NCBI GenBank assembly: GCA_965153355.1
Contig: OZ231126.1
Span: 24,924,001 to 24,988,000, forward strand
Direction of reading: 5' to 3'
DNA: 64,000 bases
From: Flaccisagitta enflata
Lineage: Eukaryota; Chaetognatha; Sagittoidea; Aphragmophora
The position numbers were made by a program, and so were the translations under genes. The notes under the pieces are model-generated. The model was not told the DNA's origin and searched no databases. It worked only from the letters and a program-made list of their open reading frames with translations. Every line of letters begins with the position of its first letter. The first letter of the stretch is position 1. Shown in pieces: positions 45,278-63,372 of the stretch.

Positions 45278-45653
45278 TAATCAGAGATAGACAGTTTGCA
45301 GAGAGGGGAAAGACGGGGCACAAAGAGATGACTAAGAGAGCCAGATATCAAATGCAGATCAACCTGAGAAAATGTAAACAAACAAAAATATACCCATGAA
45401 ACAGAAAAAAAAACATCACACAAAGTCTGCGGAGAGGAATGCCACTCGGCTACTTCCACAAAACAATTGTGAAATACCAACCAAGAGACAGGAAAGGGAG
45501 AGAGACGACTAAAGCTTTGTATTGTAATCAAGGCTATTTGTTCTTTCACAGACAATTAAATGACCTTATTATCTTGTAAGGTATGCAAATCCGAAACACT
45601 TCCCTCAAATGCTGCGTAGTTTCAGTTACTAAATAGATTCAGACTAACGAATT

Positions 45654-45656
<3 letters not shown>
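45276..45656. other. unassigned sequence
   Basis: Nothing recognised. Confidence 0.4.
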
Positions 45657-45709
<53 letters not shown>

Positions 45710-45770
45710 AGAGAGACAGAGAGAGACACACACACAAAACAGACAAACAGACACAGTTACAGACACAGAC
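45657..45770. repeat. GA/GACA/CACA compound tract
   Basis: GA at 45659-45697, then GAGACAGAGAGA and CACAGACA variants. Confidence 0.9.
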
Positions 45771-45954
45771 AAACATCGATATAGAGATCGAGACAGTAAA
45801 AGAGAGTTTGAGCGGATTGGGTGCTCCTCCTTGCTATGTATTTTGTTATCCGGGTGTGTATTCGCGTCAGCATCCCGGGAGAAAGGGAAGAAAGATGGAT
45901 GAAAGGAGGAAAGGAAGGATGGGAAAACAGTTCATGTATCGGCCGTTGAATAAA

Positions 45955-46520
45955 AGGAAGAAAGGAAGTAGGAGGAAGGAAGGAAAGAATGAAGGAAGGA
46001 AGGAAGGAAGGAAGGAAGGAAGGAAGGAAGGAAGGAAGGAAGGAAGGAAGGAAGGAAGGAAGGAAGGAAGGAAGGAAGGAAGGAAGGAAGGAAGGAAGGA
46101 AGGAAGGAAGGAAGGAAGAAAGGAAGGATGGAAGGTAAGAAGGAAGGAAGGAATTAGGGAGAAGGGAAGAAAGGAAGCGACGCAGAAAGGAAAAAAACAA
46201 GGAACAGAGATTGGAAGCAAGAGAAGAAGGAAGGAAGGAAGCAAGGAAACAAGGAAAGAAAGACGGAAGAAAGGAAGGAGGGATGGAAGGGAGGAAGGAA
46301 GGAAAGAAGGAAGGAAGAGAGGAAGGAAAGCAGAGGGAAGGAATTAAGGAAAGTGTTTTGATTATCGGCCAAGCGTAAAGAGAGGAAATATGAGTTTACG
46401 TATGGGCCAGGCAAGAAGAAATGGGGGAAGGAAGGAGGAAGGAAGGAAGAAATAAGGGAGAAACGAACATGTTAGCGAGGAAGGAAGGAGTGAAGGAAGG
46501 AAGGACTGAGGAAAGTGATG
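45955..46520. repeat. GGAA tract and degenerate purine repeats
   Basis: GGAA nearly pure from 45991 to 46117. Degenerate GGAAGGAA/GAAA continues to about 46515. A purine-only strand over more than 500 bp; the Lys/Glu/Gly/Arg frame is read-through. Confidence 0.95.
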
Positions 46521-46981
46521 AAGAAGAGTTCACTTATCGGCCCACCTTTTCCACTTTTTATTCGGAAACAAATCTCGAATTCCTCAACTTCCTCCTCTTC
46601 CTCCTCCTCTTCTGCTCATGTTCCTCATCTTCCTCCTCATTTGCAATTCCAATTTTCGGCACCGACTTCGATTCCGACCCATCAATTCAACCCGGAGACT
46701 TCCCCTCTCAGCCTCATACGCATTTTCTCCCCTTTTCTCCTGATCCACTCCTCGATATCCTGCAAGTAAAACCCGCTCCAACGAACCCACTTTCAACTGA
46801 ATTTTGCCTGAAACAGATGCAAATTCTATATCCCTTCAGCCTGTTTTCCTAAATTTCTTATGTTGGCTCTAACAGAATTCCGCCTTAAACACATTTGTTG
46901 TACCTTTGAAATCCGTTGGAGCGGGATTTAACTGTGTATCCCCAATAGCTCGACAATTATTTACACATAAGAAAGTTTTGT
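46521..46981. other. unassigned sequence with one possible exon-like frame
   Basis: 46630-46760 has a plus frame (FAIPIFGTDFDSDPSIQPGD and later FSPDPLLDILQ) ending at CAA|GTAAAA, a possible donor. The upstream part is CTTCCTCCT repeat. No family recognised. Confidence 0.2.
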
Positions 46982-47246
46982 ATCAAAGGGATACAGGCAT
47001 ACAGCTCAAAATCGTGTATAAAGATGGCTCATCAAAAAAATTTAGCCATTGGACCCCTATAAATTGTGGCCGCCACCCACCCCCTTCCCCATGATGAAAT
47101 ATAGGAAACCCTAGAGACCAAAATCCATCCCATATATTTTTTATGGGATATGAAGGGGGTGGCGGCCACAATTTAGAGGGGTCCTATGGCAAATTTTTTT
47201 TTCATGAGTCATCTTTATACTTGATTTTGAGCTATATCCCTTTGAT
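46982..47246. mobile_element. 265-bp foldback element
   Basis: Near-perfect inverted repeat with arms of about 100 bp: ATCAAAGGGATACAGGCATA to GTGGCCGCCACCC on the left, mirrored by GGGTGGCGGCCACAA to ATATCCCTTTGAT on the right. Centre at about 47118. No coding sequence; a MITE-like hairpin. Target duplication not obvious. Confidence 0.8.
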
Positions 47247-47579
47247 GAAGAACTTCCCTATGACTCCCTTTCCCAATATCGTACCTCCGGCCTCCGTTTT
47301 TACCTCCCTCTTCTTTGTTCTACCTCTTACTCACCTTTCCATCTCTCCCTGTTCATCACAAATCTACGTCTCATTCGAATCAGCATTTGTTAGTCTCTGA
47401 CTCTTTGTACCTAAAACTCTTGTAACTTACAATGTAAGAGGTAAACCTTGTTCCTCCGTTTTTCAACCATGTATCCACCTTCTTTCCTCTTTCAAATTTA
47501 ACCTTCTTCCGTATTCTATACCGTAAACTCTCAACGTTGCTCTTTACTTCTATTCGGTTCAGTCTTGTCATGTGCATTC
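47247..47579. other. unassigned sequence
   Basis: Pyrimidine-leaning but otherwise unremarkable. Confidence 0.4.
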
Positions 47580-48192
<613 letters not shown>

Positions 48193-48412
48193 ACTCTCTA
48201 TCACCCGCTATATCCGTCAGTCTGTCAATTTGTAGGTTGATCGATTTGTGGGTTGGTCGGTCTGTCAGTCAGTCAATAACAATTTGCTTTTTGCGGCGTT
48301 TATGGGCGGTTTTTACACTTCTGCTCCTGCCCAAATGCTTGGTCAGCTTTTGTCATCTTTACCCTTTACCCACCCATATGCACAATGGTTAGCTGAGTAT
48401 CCGGCCTTGTTT
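48193..48412 (+). mobile_element. short element with decayed S-end
   Basis: CTCTCTATCACCCGCTATAT and CCGTCAGTCTGTC follow the A-rich array. Then GGTTGGTCGGTCTGTC, CTGCTCCTGCCC and the E-end GAGTATCCGGCCTTGTT. The core sequences are worn. Confidence 0.5.
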
Positions 48413-48514
48413 TAACCTCTTTTCATCACCCTTTCAGTGCAAAACACCAACCTTAGATCTCTCTCCCACCCCCAAACACAGTGAGGCGCCACCTTCGTGT
48501 CTCGTGCCTCATCA

Positions 48515-48519
<5 letters not shown>

Positions 48520-48599
<80 letters not shown>
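48520..48599. repeat. CT microsatellite
   Basis: About 80 bp of pure CT, flanked by CpG-containing sequence (GAGGCGCCACC and GAGGCGCGGCGC). Confidence 0.95.
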
Positions 48600-48602
<3 letters not shown>

Positions 48603-48900
48603 ACATAAAGCGTGACCTTGATCCATAGCTGAGGCCAATGGAAAGGCCAGAGGCGCGGCGCTTCGCCAGTTTGCTCTTTGCCTTCGTTCATGCCCTCATT
48701 CCGCGAAACAAATCCGCTTTCTGTCTATCCCTCTGTCCGTTTGGCTGTCTCTTTCTGTCTCTCTGGCTGCTTATCTGTCGGTCAGCCTGTCTCTCTGCCT
48801 ACCTCTCTGTCTCTCTCACTCTTGATTTGCTAAAGGCATCTTTGAATTATAGGTACACAGTGAATGAGTCAGTAGCTTCCAGGTTAGTGGATTTGAAATG
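48600..48900. other. unassigned sequence
   Basis: GTCTCTCTGTC-type imperfect repeats at 48720-48830. A plus-strand frame here is not supported by any family. Confidence 0.35.
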
Positions 48901-49051
48901 AACATGGCCGGATACACGGCCATTAGTTGCGGACGGGTGGGCAGGGGCGGAAATGCGCGTTTTTCCACTTTTCGACTCGATGGTTACGGACGGACGGACG
49001 GACCGACCAACGGACGGACAAAGCCTCTTATAGAGTTGCGTGTCCGCAACT
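48901..49051 (-). mobile_element. D-family short element, complete type copy
   Basis: 151 bp. AACATGGCCGGATACACGGC, CATTAGTTGCGGACGGGTGG, GCAGGGGCGGAAATG, CCACTTTTCGACTCGATGG, GGACGGACGGAC, AAAGCCTCTTATAGAG, TTGCGTGTCCGCAACT before AAAAA. All parts of the plan are present and undamaged. Confidence 0.9.
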
Positions 49052-53576
<4,525 letters not shown>

Positions 53577-53632
53577 AGAACAAGTACAAAAACAAGAACA
53601 AGAACAAGAACAAGAACAAGAACAAGAATAAA
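53577..53632. repeat. AAGAAC hexamer array
   Basis: About nine units of AAGAAC and AAGTAC variants. Confidence 0.9.
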
Positions 53633-54504
<872 letters not shown>

Positions 54505-54625
54505 TCCTGTCTCCTTGGTGGTCTCATTTTCTACATTACATCGGACGACCTAATGGCCTCGATTTCATATGCAGTCCTCACAATAACCTCTCTCACTTCT
54601 TCATTCGATTCCTTCCTCCTCTTTT

Positions 54626-54985
<360 letters not shown>

Positions 54986-55480
54986 TTGGTTCCTGCCTTT
55001 GATTTTCGATAAGAAATTAAGTCAGCCTCTGGGGCATTTATTTTGTACGTTTCTACAAAGCGGCTCCGGATTTCCTCCACGATTAAGGAAGCCGATCATC
55101 GTTACTCATTTTTGCCTTTTTACGTCCCTTCCTTTTCTTTCCTTTCTTTTTTTAATGTGGTCGATATGAAGTGAAATTAAGCAAGGCCGTCGTGCGAGGA
55201 GAAGATAATGAATACCAATAAGGCCAGCAAAAAAAAAAAAGAAAAAAAAAGTGGTTCGCGCCCGCAAAACTTGTCGTGGTTTTTCCTATTTTCTGGTATT
55301 TTTTTGCGAGATCGAGTTTGCGCTTAAGTAAAAGTTTTTTTTCCTTCACAATTTAGCTCTTGACTCTCATATTCATTTTTCATTGATTCCTCAAAGTTGT
55401 CGTGTCGTTTCTCAATTTCATTTCTTTTTCTGTATATTAGTTTTTACCATCCTCTCTTCCCGTTCCGCTTCCCGTTCTAT
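54986..55480. other. gene-free stretch
   Basis: Unassigned; pyrimidine-rich near its right end. Confidence 0.4.
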
Positions 55481-55965
55481 TTTCCTCCTTCTTACCCTCG
55501 CACTCTTTCCTCTTTTCCTGTTCCTTCGCTTCATTCTCCTCCTCTCCTTTTCCTCTTTCTTTGCCTCGCTCTAAACTTCTTCTTTTCCTCTTTCTCTGAT
55601 TTGCTCTCAATTTCTCCTTCGTCTTTTCCTTCTCCTTTGCTTTGCTCTCATCTTCTCCTTCTTTTCCTCGTTCTTCGCTACGCTCTCATCTTCTACTTCT
55701 TTTCCTTTTCCTTCTCTTTGCTCTCATCTTCTCCTTCTTTTCCTCATTCTTAGCTTCGCTCTCATCTTCTCCTTCTTTTCCTCTTTCTCTGCTTTGCTCT
55801 CAATATCTCCTTCGTCTTTTCCTTTTCCTTCACTTTGCTCTCATCTTCTCCTTCTTTTCCTCGTTCTTCGCTTCGCTCTCATCCTCTCCTTTTCCTCTTT
55901 CTTTGCTCTCATCTTCTCCTTCTTTTCCTCGTTCTTTGCTTTGCTCTCATCTTCTCTTAGCGACG
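55481..55965. repeat. pyrimidine minisatellite
   Basis: Degenerate repeats around CGCTCTCATCTTCTCCTTCT and TTTTCCTCGTTCTTCG, with unit length varying from about 40 to 60 bp. The Ser/Phe/Leu frames are read-through. Confidence 0.85.
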
Positions 55966-56019
55966 GGAAAACAAGATGTAAATATATTGAAATGAGATGG
56001 AAATCACCGACGAGGAAAA

Positions 56020-56470
56020 AGAAGCCTGATCTAGCAGCAGTGATGTAGGATGGAAGGGGGTTTATCAGCAGTGAAGTAGGGTAGTGGGGGTTTTATAAGG
56101 AGCTGGATCTTGCAGCAGTGAAGAAGGGTAGAGGGGGTTTTATCAGGAGCTGGATCTAGCAGCGGTGAAATAGGATGGAGGGGGTTTTGTCAGGAGCGGG
56201 TTCTAGAAGCAGTGAAGTAGGGTAGAGGGGGTTTCATCAGAAGGGTCTAGCCGCAATCATGTAGGATGGAGGAGGTTTATTAGGAACAGGATCTAGCAGC
56301 AGTGAAGTAGGATGGAGGGGTTTTTGTCAGGAGCGGGATTTAACTGCAGTGAAGTAGGATAGAGGGGGTTTTATCAAGAGCAGGATCTAGCAGCAGTGAA
56401 GTAGGATGGAGGAGGTTTATTAGGAACAGGATCTAACAGCAAAGAGGTAGGATAAGGGGGAATTCGTGAT
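56020..56470. repeat. 59-bp type minisatellite
   Basis: About eight diverged copies of a unit with GCAGCAGTGAAGTAGGATGG, AGGGGGTTTTATCAGGAGC and GGATCTA. Confidence 0.85.
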
Positions 56471-56911
<441 letters not shown>

Positions 56912-56934
56912 CCCTCTTTTCCTTCTCCCTTTTT

Positions 56935-57365
56935 GGGCAGCGGCCCCGAAGGGCCGATGTCCTGTAGGAGACAGGGGTGAATTTCCATACGTCCGTACGT
57001 CCCCCCCCCCGACGCTTCTCAAGCCTCAAATTCCCATTGAATAATATGGGAAATTGATAAATTATTAATTTCCCATTGAATAACATTGAAAATTTACAAG
57101 ACAGCAAAAAATGCATCTTCCCCATTGAATGTCATGGAAAATACAAAAAAAATTGAAAAAAATCCAAAATTCTCATTGAATATCATGGTAAATAACTACC
57201 AAGGCTTCAAATATGCCCTCTCAGGACATGGCAATTCACCCCTGTGTCCTACAGTATGTCGGCCCTTTGGGGCCGCTGCCCTGCTCTCACTCCTTTTCTT
57301 CAACTAATCACTCCAAGCAGGGCATCGGGTACCGCTGACCATGTGCGATCCTTAGATGACTTGTT
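56935..57365 (+). mobile_element. family C element (C3)
   Basis: After TTTTT: GGGCAGCGGCCCCGAAGGGC, CGATGTCCTGTAGGAGACAG, GGGTGAATTTCC, then GTCC and a C run. The interior repeats CCCATTGAATAACATGGAAA units (57025-57190) instead of the usual CCTCAAAT array. Right repeat at 57236-57275; E tail AAGCAGGGCATCGGGTACCG, CTGACCATGTGCGATCC, TTAGATGACTTGTT. Confidence 0.8.
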
Positions 57366-57634
57366 CTCTTCCCAAGCTCGCTCGCACCAAGAGCAACACC
57401 CCAATTTTGCTCCACAAGAAACCTTTGATCTCATGGCTTATGAGATGATGGCTTTTTGAGAAATTGATGGTCATCGGTGAGTCAGCGTTGGTTTTCTGGA
57501 AATAGTCGTTTGTAACCAATAAATACACACTTGGGACTTTCTGTTCTTGCGTAAGATAGTTGGCCAGACAGAAGACAGAAGACAGAATCCGATGTTTTTT
57601 AATCTGGTTGCCAACTGAATGATACCTTTGATAT
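57366..57634. other. unassigned sequence
   Basis: Nothing recognised. Confidence 0.4.
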
Positions 57635-58255
57635 CTCACTGGTGTCTCAAATAAGGTTTGAGACAAGAATGATATTACTATGCGGTTTTTTGCATTTTTG
57701 CATAGTTTATGAGTATACAAACCAAGAACCATCAAGTAGAAAATCTTTCCCAAGGCGCCTTTTGAAAAAAATGAAAACTTCAAGATTTTCAGCATTATGT
57801 TGCATAGATAATTTTTCAGGTTGGTTTGACCTATTTTTAGACAGAATAATGTTAATCCTGAAAAAATTCCCTTTCATTTGATAGGTCGCACTGTATGGTT
57901 TTGAAAAAAAATGAAATATTCAAATTTTAGGCCACCGTTGTAATTTTGTAACGGTGGCTATAAAAATGAAAATTTTATTTCTTCTGAAAACTGTATAGTG
58001 CGACCTATCAAATGAAAGGGAATTTTATCAGGATTAACATTATGCTGTCAAAAAATAAGTCCAACCAACCTGAAAAATATTTTATGCAAAATGAAGCTAG
58101 GAATCTTTAGTTTTTCAGTTATTTCAAAAGGCGCCTTGGGAAAGATTTTCTACTTGATGGTTCTTGGTTTGTATACTCATAAACTCTGCAAAAATGCAAA
58201 AAACCGCATAGTAATATCATTCTTGTCTCAAACCTTATGTGAGACAGCAGTGATC
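57635..58255. mobile_element. 620-bp foldback element
   Basis: Arms of about 290 bp: CTCACTGGTGTCTCAAATAA and GGTTTGAGACAAGAATGATA on the left are mirrored by TATCATTCTTGTCTCAAACC on the right, and TTTCATTTGATAGGTCGCAC by GTGCGACCTATCAAATGAAA. The centre is the stem GCCACCGTT...AACGGTGGC (57932-57957). No coding sequence. Confidence 0.8.
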
Positions 58256-58438
58256 TGTCCTCACTCATGACAAGGCCATGAACTACGAAGAAAATGAACA
58301 AAATAAAAAAAATGAAAACTGAAAAATAGTGTGCGTGCAGCGAAATTTGGTGAAAGTGAGTGAGAACTAATATTGACATTTTTATTTTCTTCAGGTAAAA
58401 CACTGAATAACATAACAGAATGCATTACTTTGGTTGTA
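58256..58438. other. unassigned sequence
   Basis: Nothing recognised. Confidence 0.4.
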
Positions 58439-58615
58439 CAGTTGAAACCTGCTAAAAAGGATTTCAATGGACGGACAATTTTCTTCTGTTACATGCGGAC
58501 TTATGTTATTGCCAACACAGGAAATGATAGAAATAAGCTTAAAGGGATTATCAATATGCATCAATTATGGGCGGAATTCCGTTGGTGGCAGGTCCATTAG
58601 ATCGGGATTCAACTG
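58439..58615. mobile_element. pogo/Tigger-like MITE
   Basis: 177 bp between TA (58437-58438) and TA (58616-58617). Ends: CAGTTGAAACCTGCTAAAAA on the left and, reversed, CAGTTGAATCCCGATCTAAT on the right. CAGTTGAA with TA duplication is typical of pogo/Tigger elements. No transposase sequence. Confidence 0.65.
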
Positions 58616-59328
58616 TATCCATTATAAATTTCCTCGCTGACATAACTTAAAGATACATTTTCAAAAAGAATGTATTACGTCATGATGGACTTTACTTGTG
58701 TTTCTTTTTTCTCGCGTGAGTATGTTCCATAATCCACACTCAACGCTTGTTTCGTTCCTTCTTTTTTCTTCCTCCGTTTTTCGCCTAAACTTATCTCCTT
58801 TTTTGCCGAAGGACAAAATACTTTAGTGCTTTCCTAAGTAGTCAGAGGCAGGTTTTACCGAATGCCTTCATTTTGAGTCTTTTACCACTCATCATCTTTT
58901 GGCTAAGCATAGGTGGAGAAGAAAATAGCGCCATTGGGAAAAGGGGGGCTGTAGGGTTGGTGAGTTCTGACGGCAGGGCGAAAATGGATACGACTAAAAC
59001 AACAATATGACTCTTTGTTTTTGTGGCGATTCAGCACTCAGCATTGTTTATATTACCCCACCTTTCTGAAGTCTTTTTTTGTCCCAGTCAGTATTATGTA
59101 ATCACCCAAATTACCTTAATCATGACATATACTACGTGGGAAAAAGATACAAAAAAAGAATTAAAAAGAAAATTTACATAACAAAAGAATGTACAAACTG
59201 AAAGCAATCTCGTCTTTCCAGCTTTATTCATTTAGACCACTACGCCAATACACTCCCGTATTCCCTGTGAGCCTCACTTCAAATGACATTGTTTTCTGTC
59301 TGTTTTCCTCGTTTTCCTCCTGCCACAA
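58616..59328. other. gene-free stretch
   Basis: Unassigned sequence up to the 81-bp array. Confidence 0.4.
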
Positions 59329-59940
59329 ATGAGGTCTCGTCTCCCCCATCACCCTCACTCTAAATGGCAATGTATTCTGTCTCTTTTCCTCATGTCCCTC
59401 TTGCCACAAATGAGCTCTCGTCTCCTCTATCACCCTCACTCCAAATGGCAATGTATTCTGTCTCTTTACTTTATGTTCCTCTTGCCACAAATGAGGTCTC
59501 GTCTCCCCTATCACCAGCACTCCAAATGGCAATGTATTCTGTCTCTTTTCTTCATGTTCTTCTTGCCACAAATGAGCTCTCGTCTCCTCTATCACCCTCA
59601 CTCCAAATGGCAATGTATTCTGTCTCTTTTCCTCATGTCCCTCTTGACACAAATGAGGTCTCGTCTCCCCTATCACCAGCACTCCAAATGGCAATGTATT
59701 CTGTCTCTTTTCTTCATGTTCCTCTTGCCACAAATGAGGTCTCGTCTCCCCCATCACCCTCACTCCAAATGGCAATGTATTCTGTCTCTTTTCCTCATGT
59801 CCCTCTTGACACAAATGAGGTCTCGTCTCCCCCATCACCCTCACTCTAAATGGCAATGTATTCTGTCTCTTTTCTTCATGTTCCTCTTGCCACAAATGAC
59901 CTCTCGTCTCCCCCATCACCTTTACTTTCAACGTCATTGT
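59329..59940. repeat. 81-bp minisatellite
   Basis: Seven to eight copies at exact 81-bp spacing (AAATGGCAATGTATTCTG at about 59362, 59443, 59524, 59605 and onward). Because 81 is divisible by three, several frames stay open: minus 59224-59937 with a 27-residue unit (GETRPHLWQEEHEEKRQNTL then PFGVRVM), plus 59329-60249, and plus 59364-59849. Weaker copies continue to about 60060 and again at 60310-60450. I treat it as a repeat; coding is not excluded. Confidence 0.85.
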
Positions 59941-60690
59941 TTTCCGTCTCCCTTCTCACTTAGTCATCCGTCCTCGTCTCCGTTCCGCCAACTTTACACT
60001 TCCGTTTTCCTTGAAAGCCTCACCTTCAATGACATTTTCCCCGTCTCCCCCCGCCACCCAACACATATCCAGATCCAACCATCACGAAAATTAAGCACAT
60101 GTCACCTCCAAATCGCCCCGTCATCTCCACCAAATCACCTACACACTGCTCCACATCCCACCGCTACAAAAAATAAGCACCTGTCACCCGCAAATCACCA
60201 CATCATCACCACCAATTCACCTACACCCTGCTCCACATCCCACCACTAACATAGTGACTAAGAAAAATAAGCACCACGTCCTTACCACCAATTCACCTAT
60301 ACCCACGTGCCTTTGATGTACCCATATCACTCTCACTTTCAATGCTATTTTTTTCCCTTTCCCTTCTCACATTGTCTTCGTCTCCCCCCACCACCCAAGT
60401 GCTCTCGTGTCCCCCTATCAGCCTCACTTTAACGTCGTTTTGTTCCTTTTTTGGTTCGCAGATGTCCTTCCAAGTGATGATTGATCCTCTCATAGCGGCG
60501 CCATCTTTCTTTCATCCCGCCTCCATCTTTCATTCTTCATCTTTACTACTTTTTTCCTTTGTGTCTTTCTTCTTGATTTTTTTTCTTTTTCTTTTTCGTT
60601 CTTTTCTCTTGCTTGTTCATCGATTTTTTTTTTCTTTATTTTTTGTCTTATTCTCTTTTCTATTTTATGTCCTTTGCTCTTCTTCTTCTT
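59941..60690. repeat. decayed copies and pyrimidine tract
   Basis: CATCCCACCGCTACAAAAAA is repeated at about 60147 and CATCCCACCACTAAC at 60236 within a segment of about 90 bp (CCAAATCACCTACACACTGC). Further decayed 81-bp units lie at 60310-60450, then mixed pyrimidine sequence. Confidence 0.6.
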
Positions 60691-60795
60691 TTCTTCTTTT
60701 TCTTTTTCTTTTTCTTTTTCTTTTTCTTTTTCTTTTTCTTTTTCTTTTTCTTTTTCTTTTTCTTTTTCTTTTTTTTTTCCTGTTTTGGGCAGCGG

Positions 60796-60852
<57 letters not shown>

Positions 60853-61090
60853 TTTACTTCTTCTACTTCTTCTACTACATTTTGCTACTATTCTTAGCCA
60901 AAAAACTTTTCTTCTTCTTATTATTCTTCATGTCCATCATCATCATTACTATCATCATCTTCTTCTTTTTGTTTTTCTTTTTCTTTTTCTTTTTCTTCTT
61001 CTTCTTCTTCTTCTTATTCTTCTTCTTCTTCTTCTCCTTCGTCTTCTTTTTCGACATCCTCCTCTTCTCCTACCTCTTCTTCTTTTATCA
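60690..61090. repeat. CTTTTT, CT and CTT tracts with an S-end scrap
   Basis: CTTTTT hexamers 60690-60775, then TTTTGGGCAGCGGCCC (60782-60797), the tip of an A/B/C S-end, directly joined to CT 60798-60848, then CTT triplets 60850-61085. Confidence 0.85.
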
Positions 61091-62214
<1,124 letters not shown>

Positions 62215-62650
62215 GGGGCCACCGAGGCGTCGCTCCCACTCTTCCTCTCCATTATCAACACCCCTTCCAATTCATCACCCTCTCTCTTTCACTATCATCT
62301 TCCGTTATCACCCCTGTCACTAGTATCGCAACTCTTCCTTAAGACCACCAAGACGTCACTCCCACTCTTCCTCTCCATTATCATCACCCCTCAATTCATC
62401 ACCCTCTCTATTTCACTATCATCTTCCGTTATCACCCCTGTCACTAGTATCGCCATTCTTCCTTAAGACCACCAAGGCTCCGCTCCCACTCTTCCTCTCC
62501 ATTATCATCACCCCTTCCAATTCATCACCCTATTCTCTTTCACTATCATCTTACGTTATCACCCCTGTCACTAGTATCACCCTTCTTCCTTGACACCACC
62601 AAGGCGTCATTCCCTCCCCGCTCCATTATCACCCCATATCCAATATCACC
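62215..62650. repeat. 125-bp minisatellite
   Basis: Copies start at about 62219, 62345, 62469 and 62596 (partial), marked by CCACCAAGGCGTC, CTCCCACTCTTCCTCTCCAT and TCTTCCGTTATCACCCCTGT. Unit 124-127 bp. Confidence 0.85.
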
Positions 62651-63136
62651 CTCCCACTCCCTGTCTCTTCCTACGTTCTCTTCTGTTGCCAGTGGCAACA
62701 TGCCACCCCTGTCTCTCCGGAAAGGGCCTCCCTTCATCTTCAACTATCAGTCTATCACCCCTGTTACCAGTCCGATTCTCTCCCTTTCATCAGCATCAAC
62801 TTCCATTTTCCGTTTTATACATATCTGCCTCCTCACCTTTCTCGTCACTGTCACTTTAGCTATGGTCATTCTTAAATCCATTGCTGTAAACACCATCCTT
62901 TTCACCTTTCTTAAAAACACTCAACACCAACCTCCCAACTTGAACCAGATCATCCCAACAACCCATCACCCACAACCCACAACCCATCACCCTTGTCGGC
63001 TTTGGATATATATTCTGCGATCTGGTTTGTTTCTCTCCTCTGTATTTCTTTTACACTCTTTTCAAAAAGTATTTCACGCGCTGAGATATCTTTCAAATTT
63101 CCCTCGGGACTAAATTCTATCCGTCATTCCATTCTC
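62651..63136. other. gene-free stretch
   Basis: AACCCATCACCCACAACCC repeat at 62955-62990. Nothing else recognised. Confidence 0.4.
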
Positions 63137-63260
<124 letters not shown>

Positions 63261-63315
63261 TCTCTGTTTCCCACTTCTTTTCGTTCTCAACATTCTTTTT
63301 TTCCTTCCCTTTTTT

Positions 63316-63372
63316 GGGCAGCGGCCCCGAAGGGGACAAAGTCCTGTAGAACACAGGGGGACTTTTGTTTTT
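63316..63372 (+). mobile_element. lone family A S-end
   Basis: After TTTTTT: GGGCAGCGGCCCCGAAGGGG, ACAAAGTCCTGTAGAACACA, GGGGGACTTTTG, then TTTTT and the start of the next A element. It is either a truncated copy or the left tip of an A element whose interior was replaced by A5. Confidence 0.7.
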
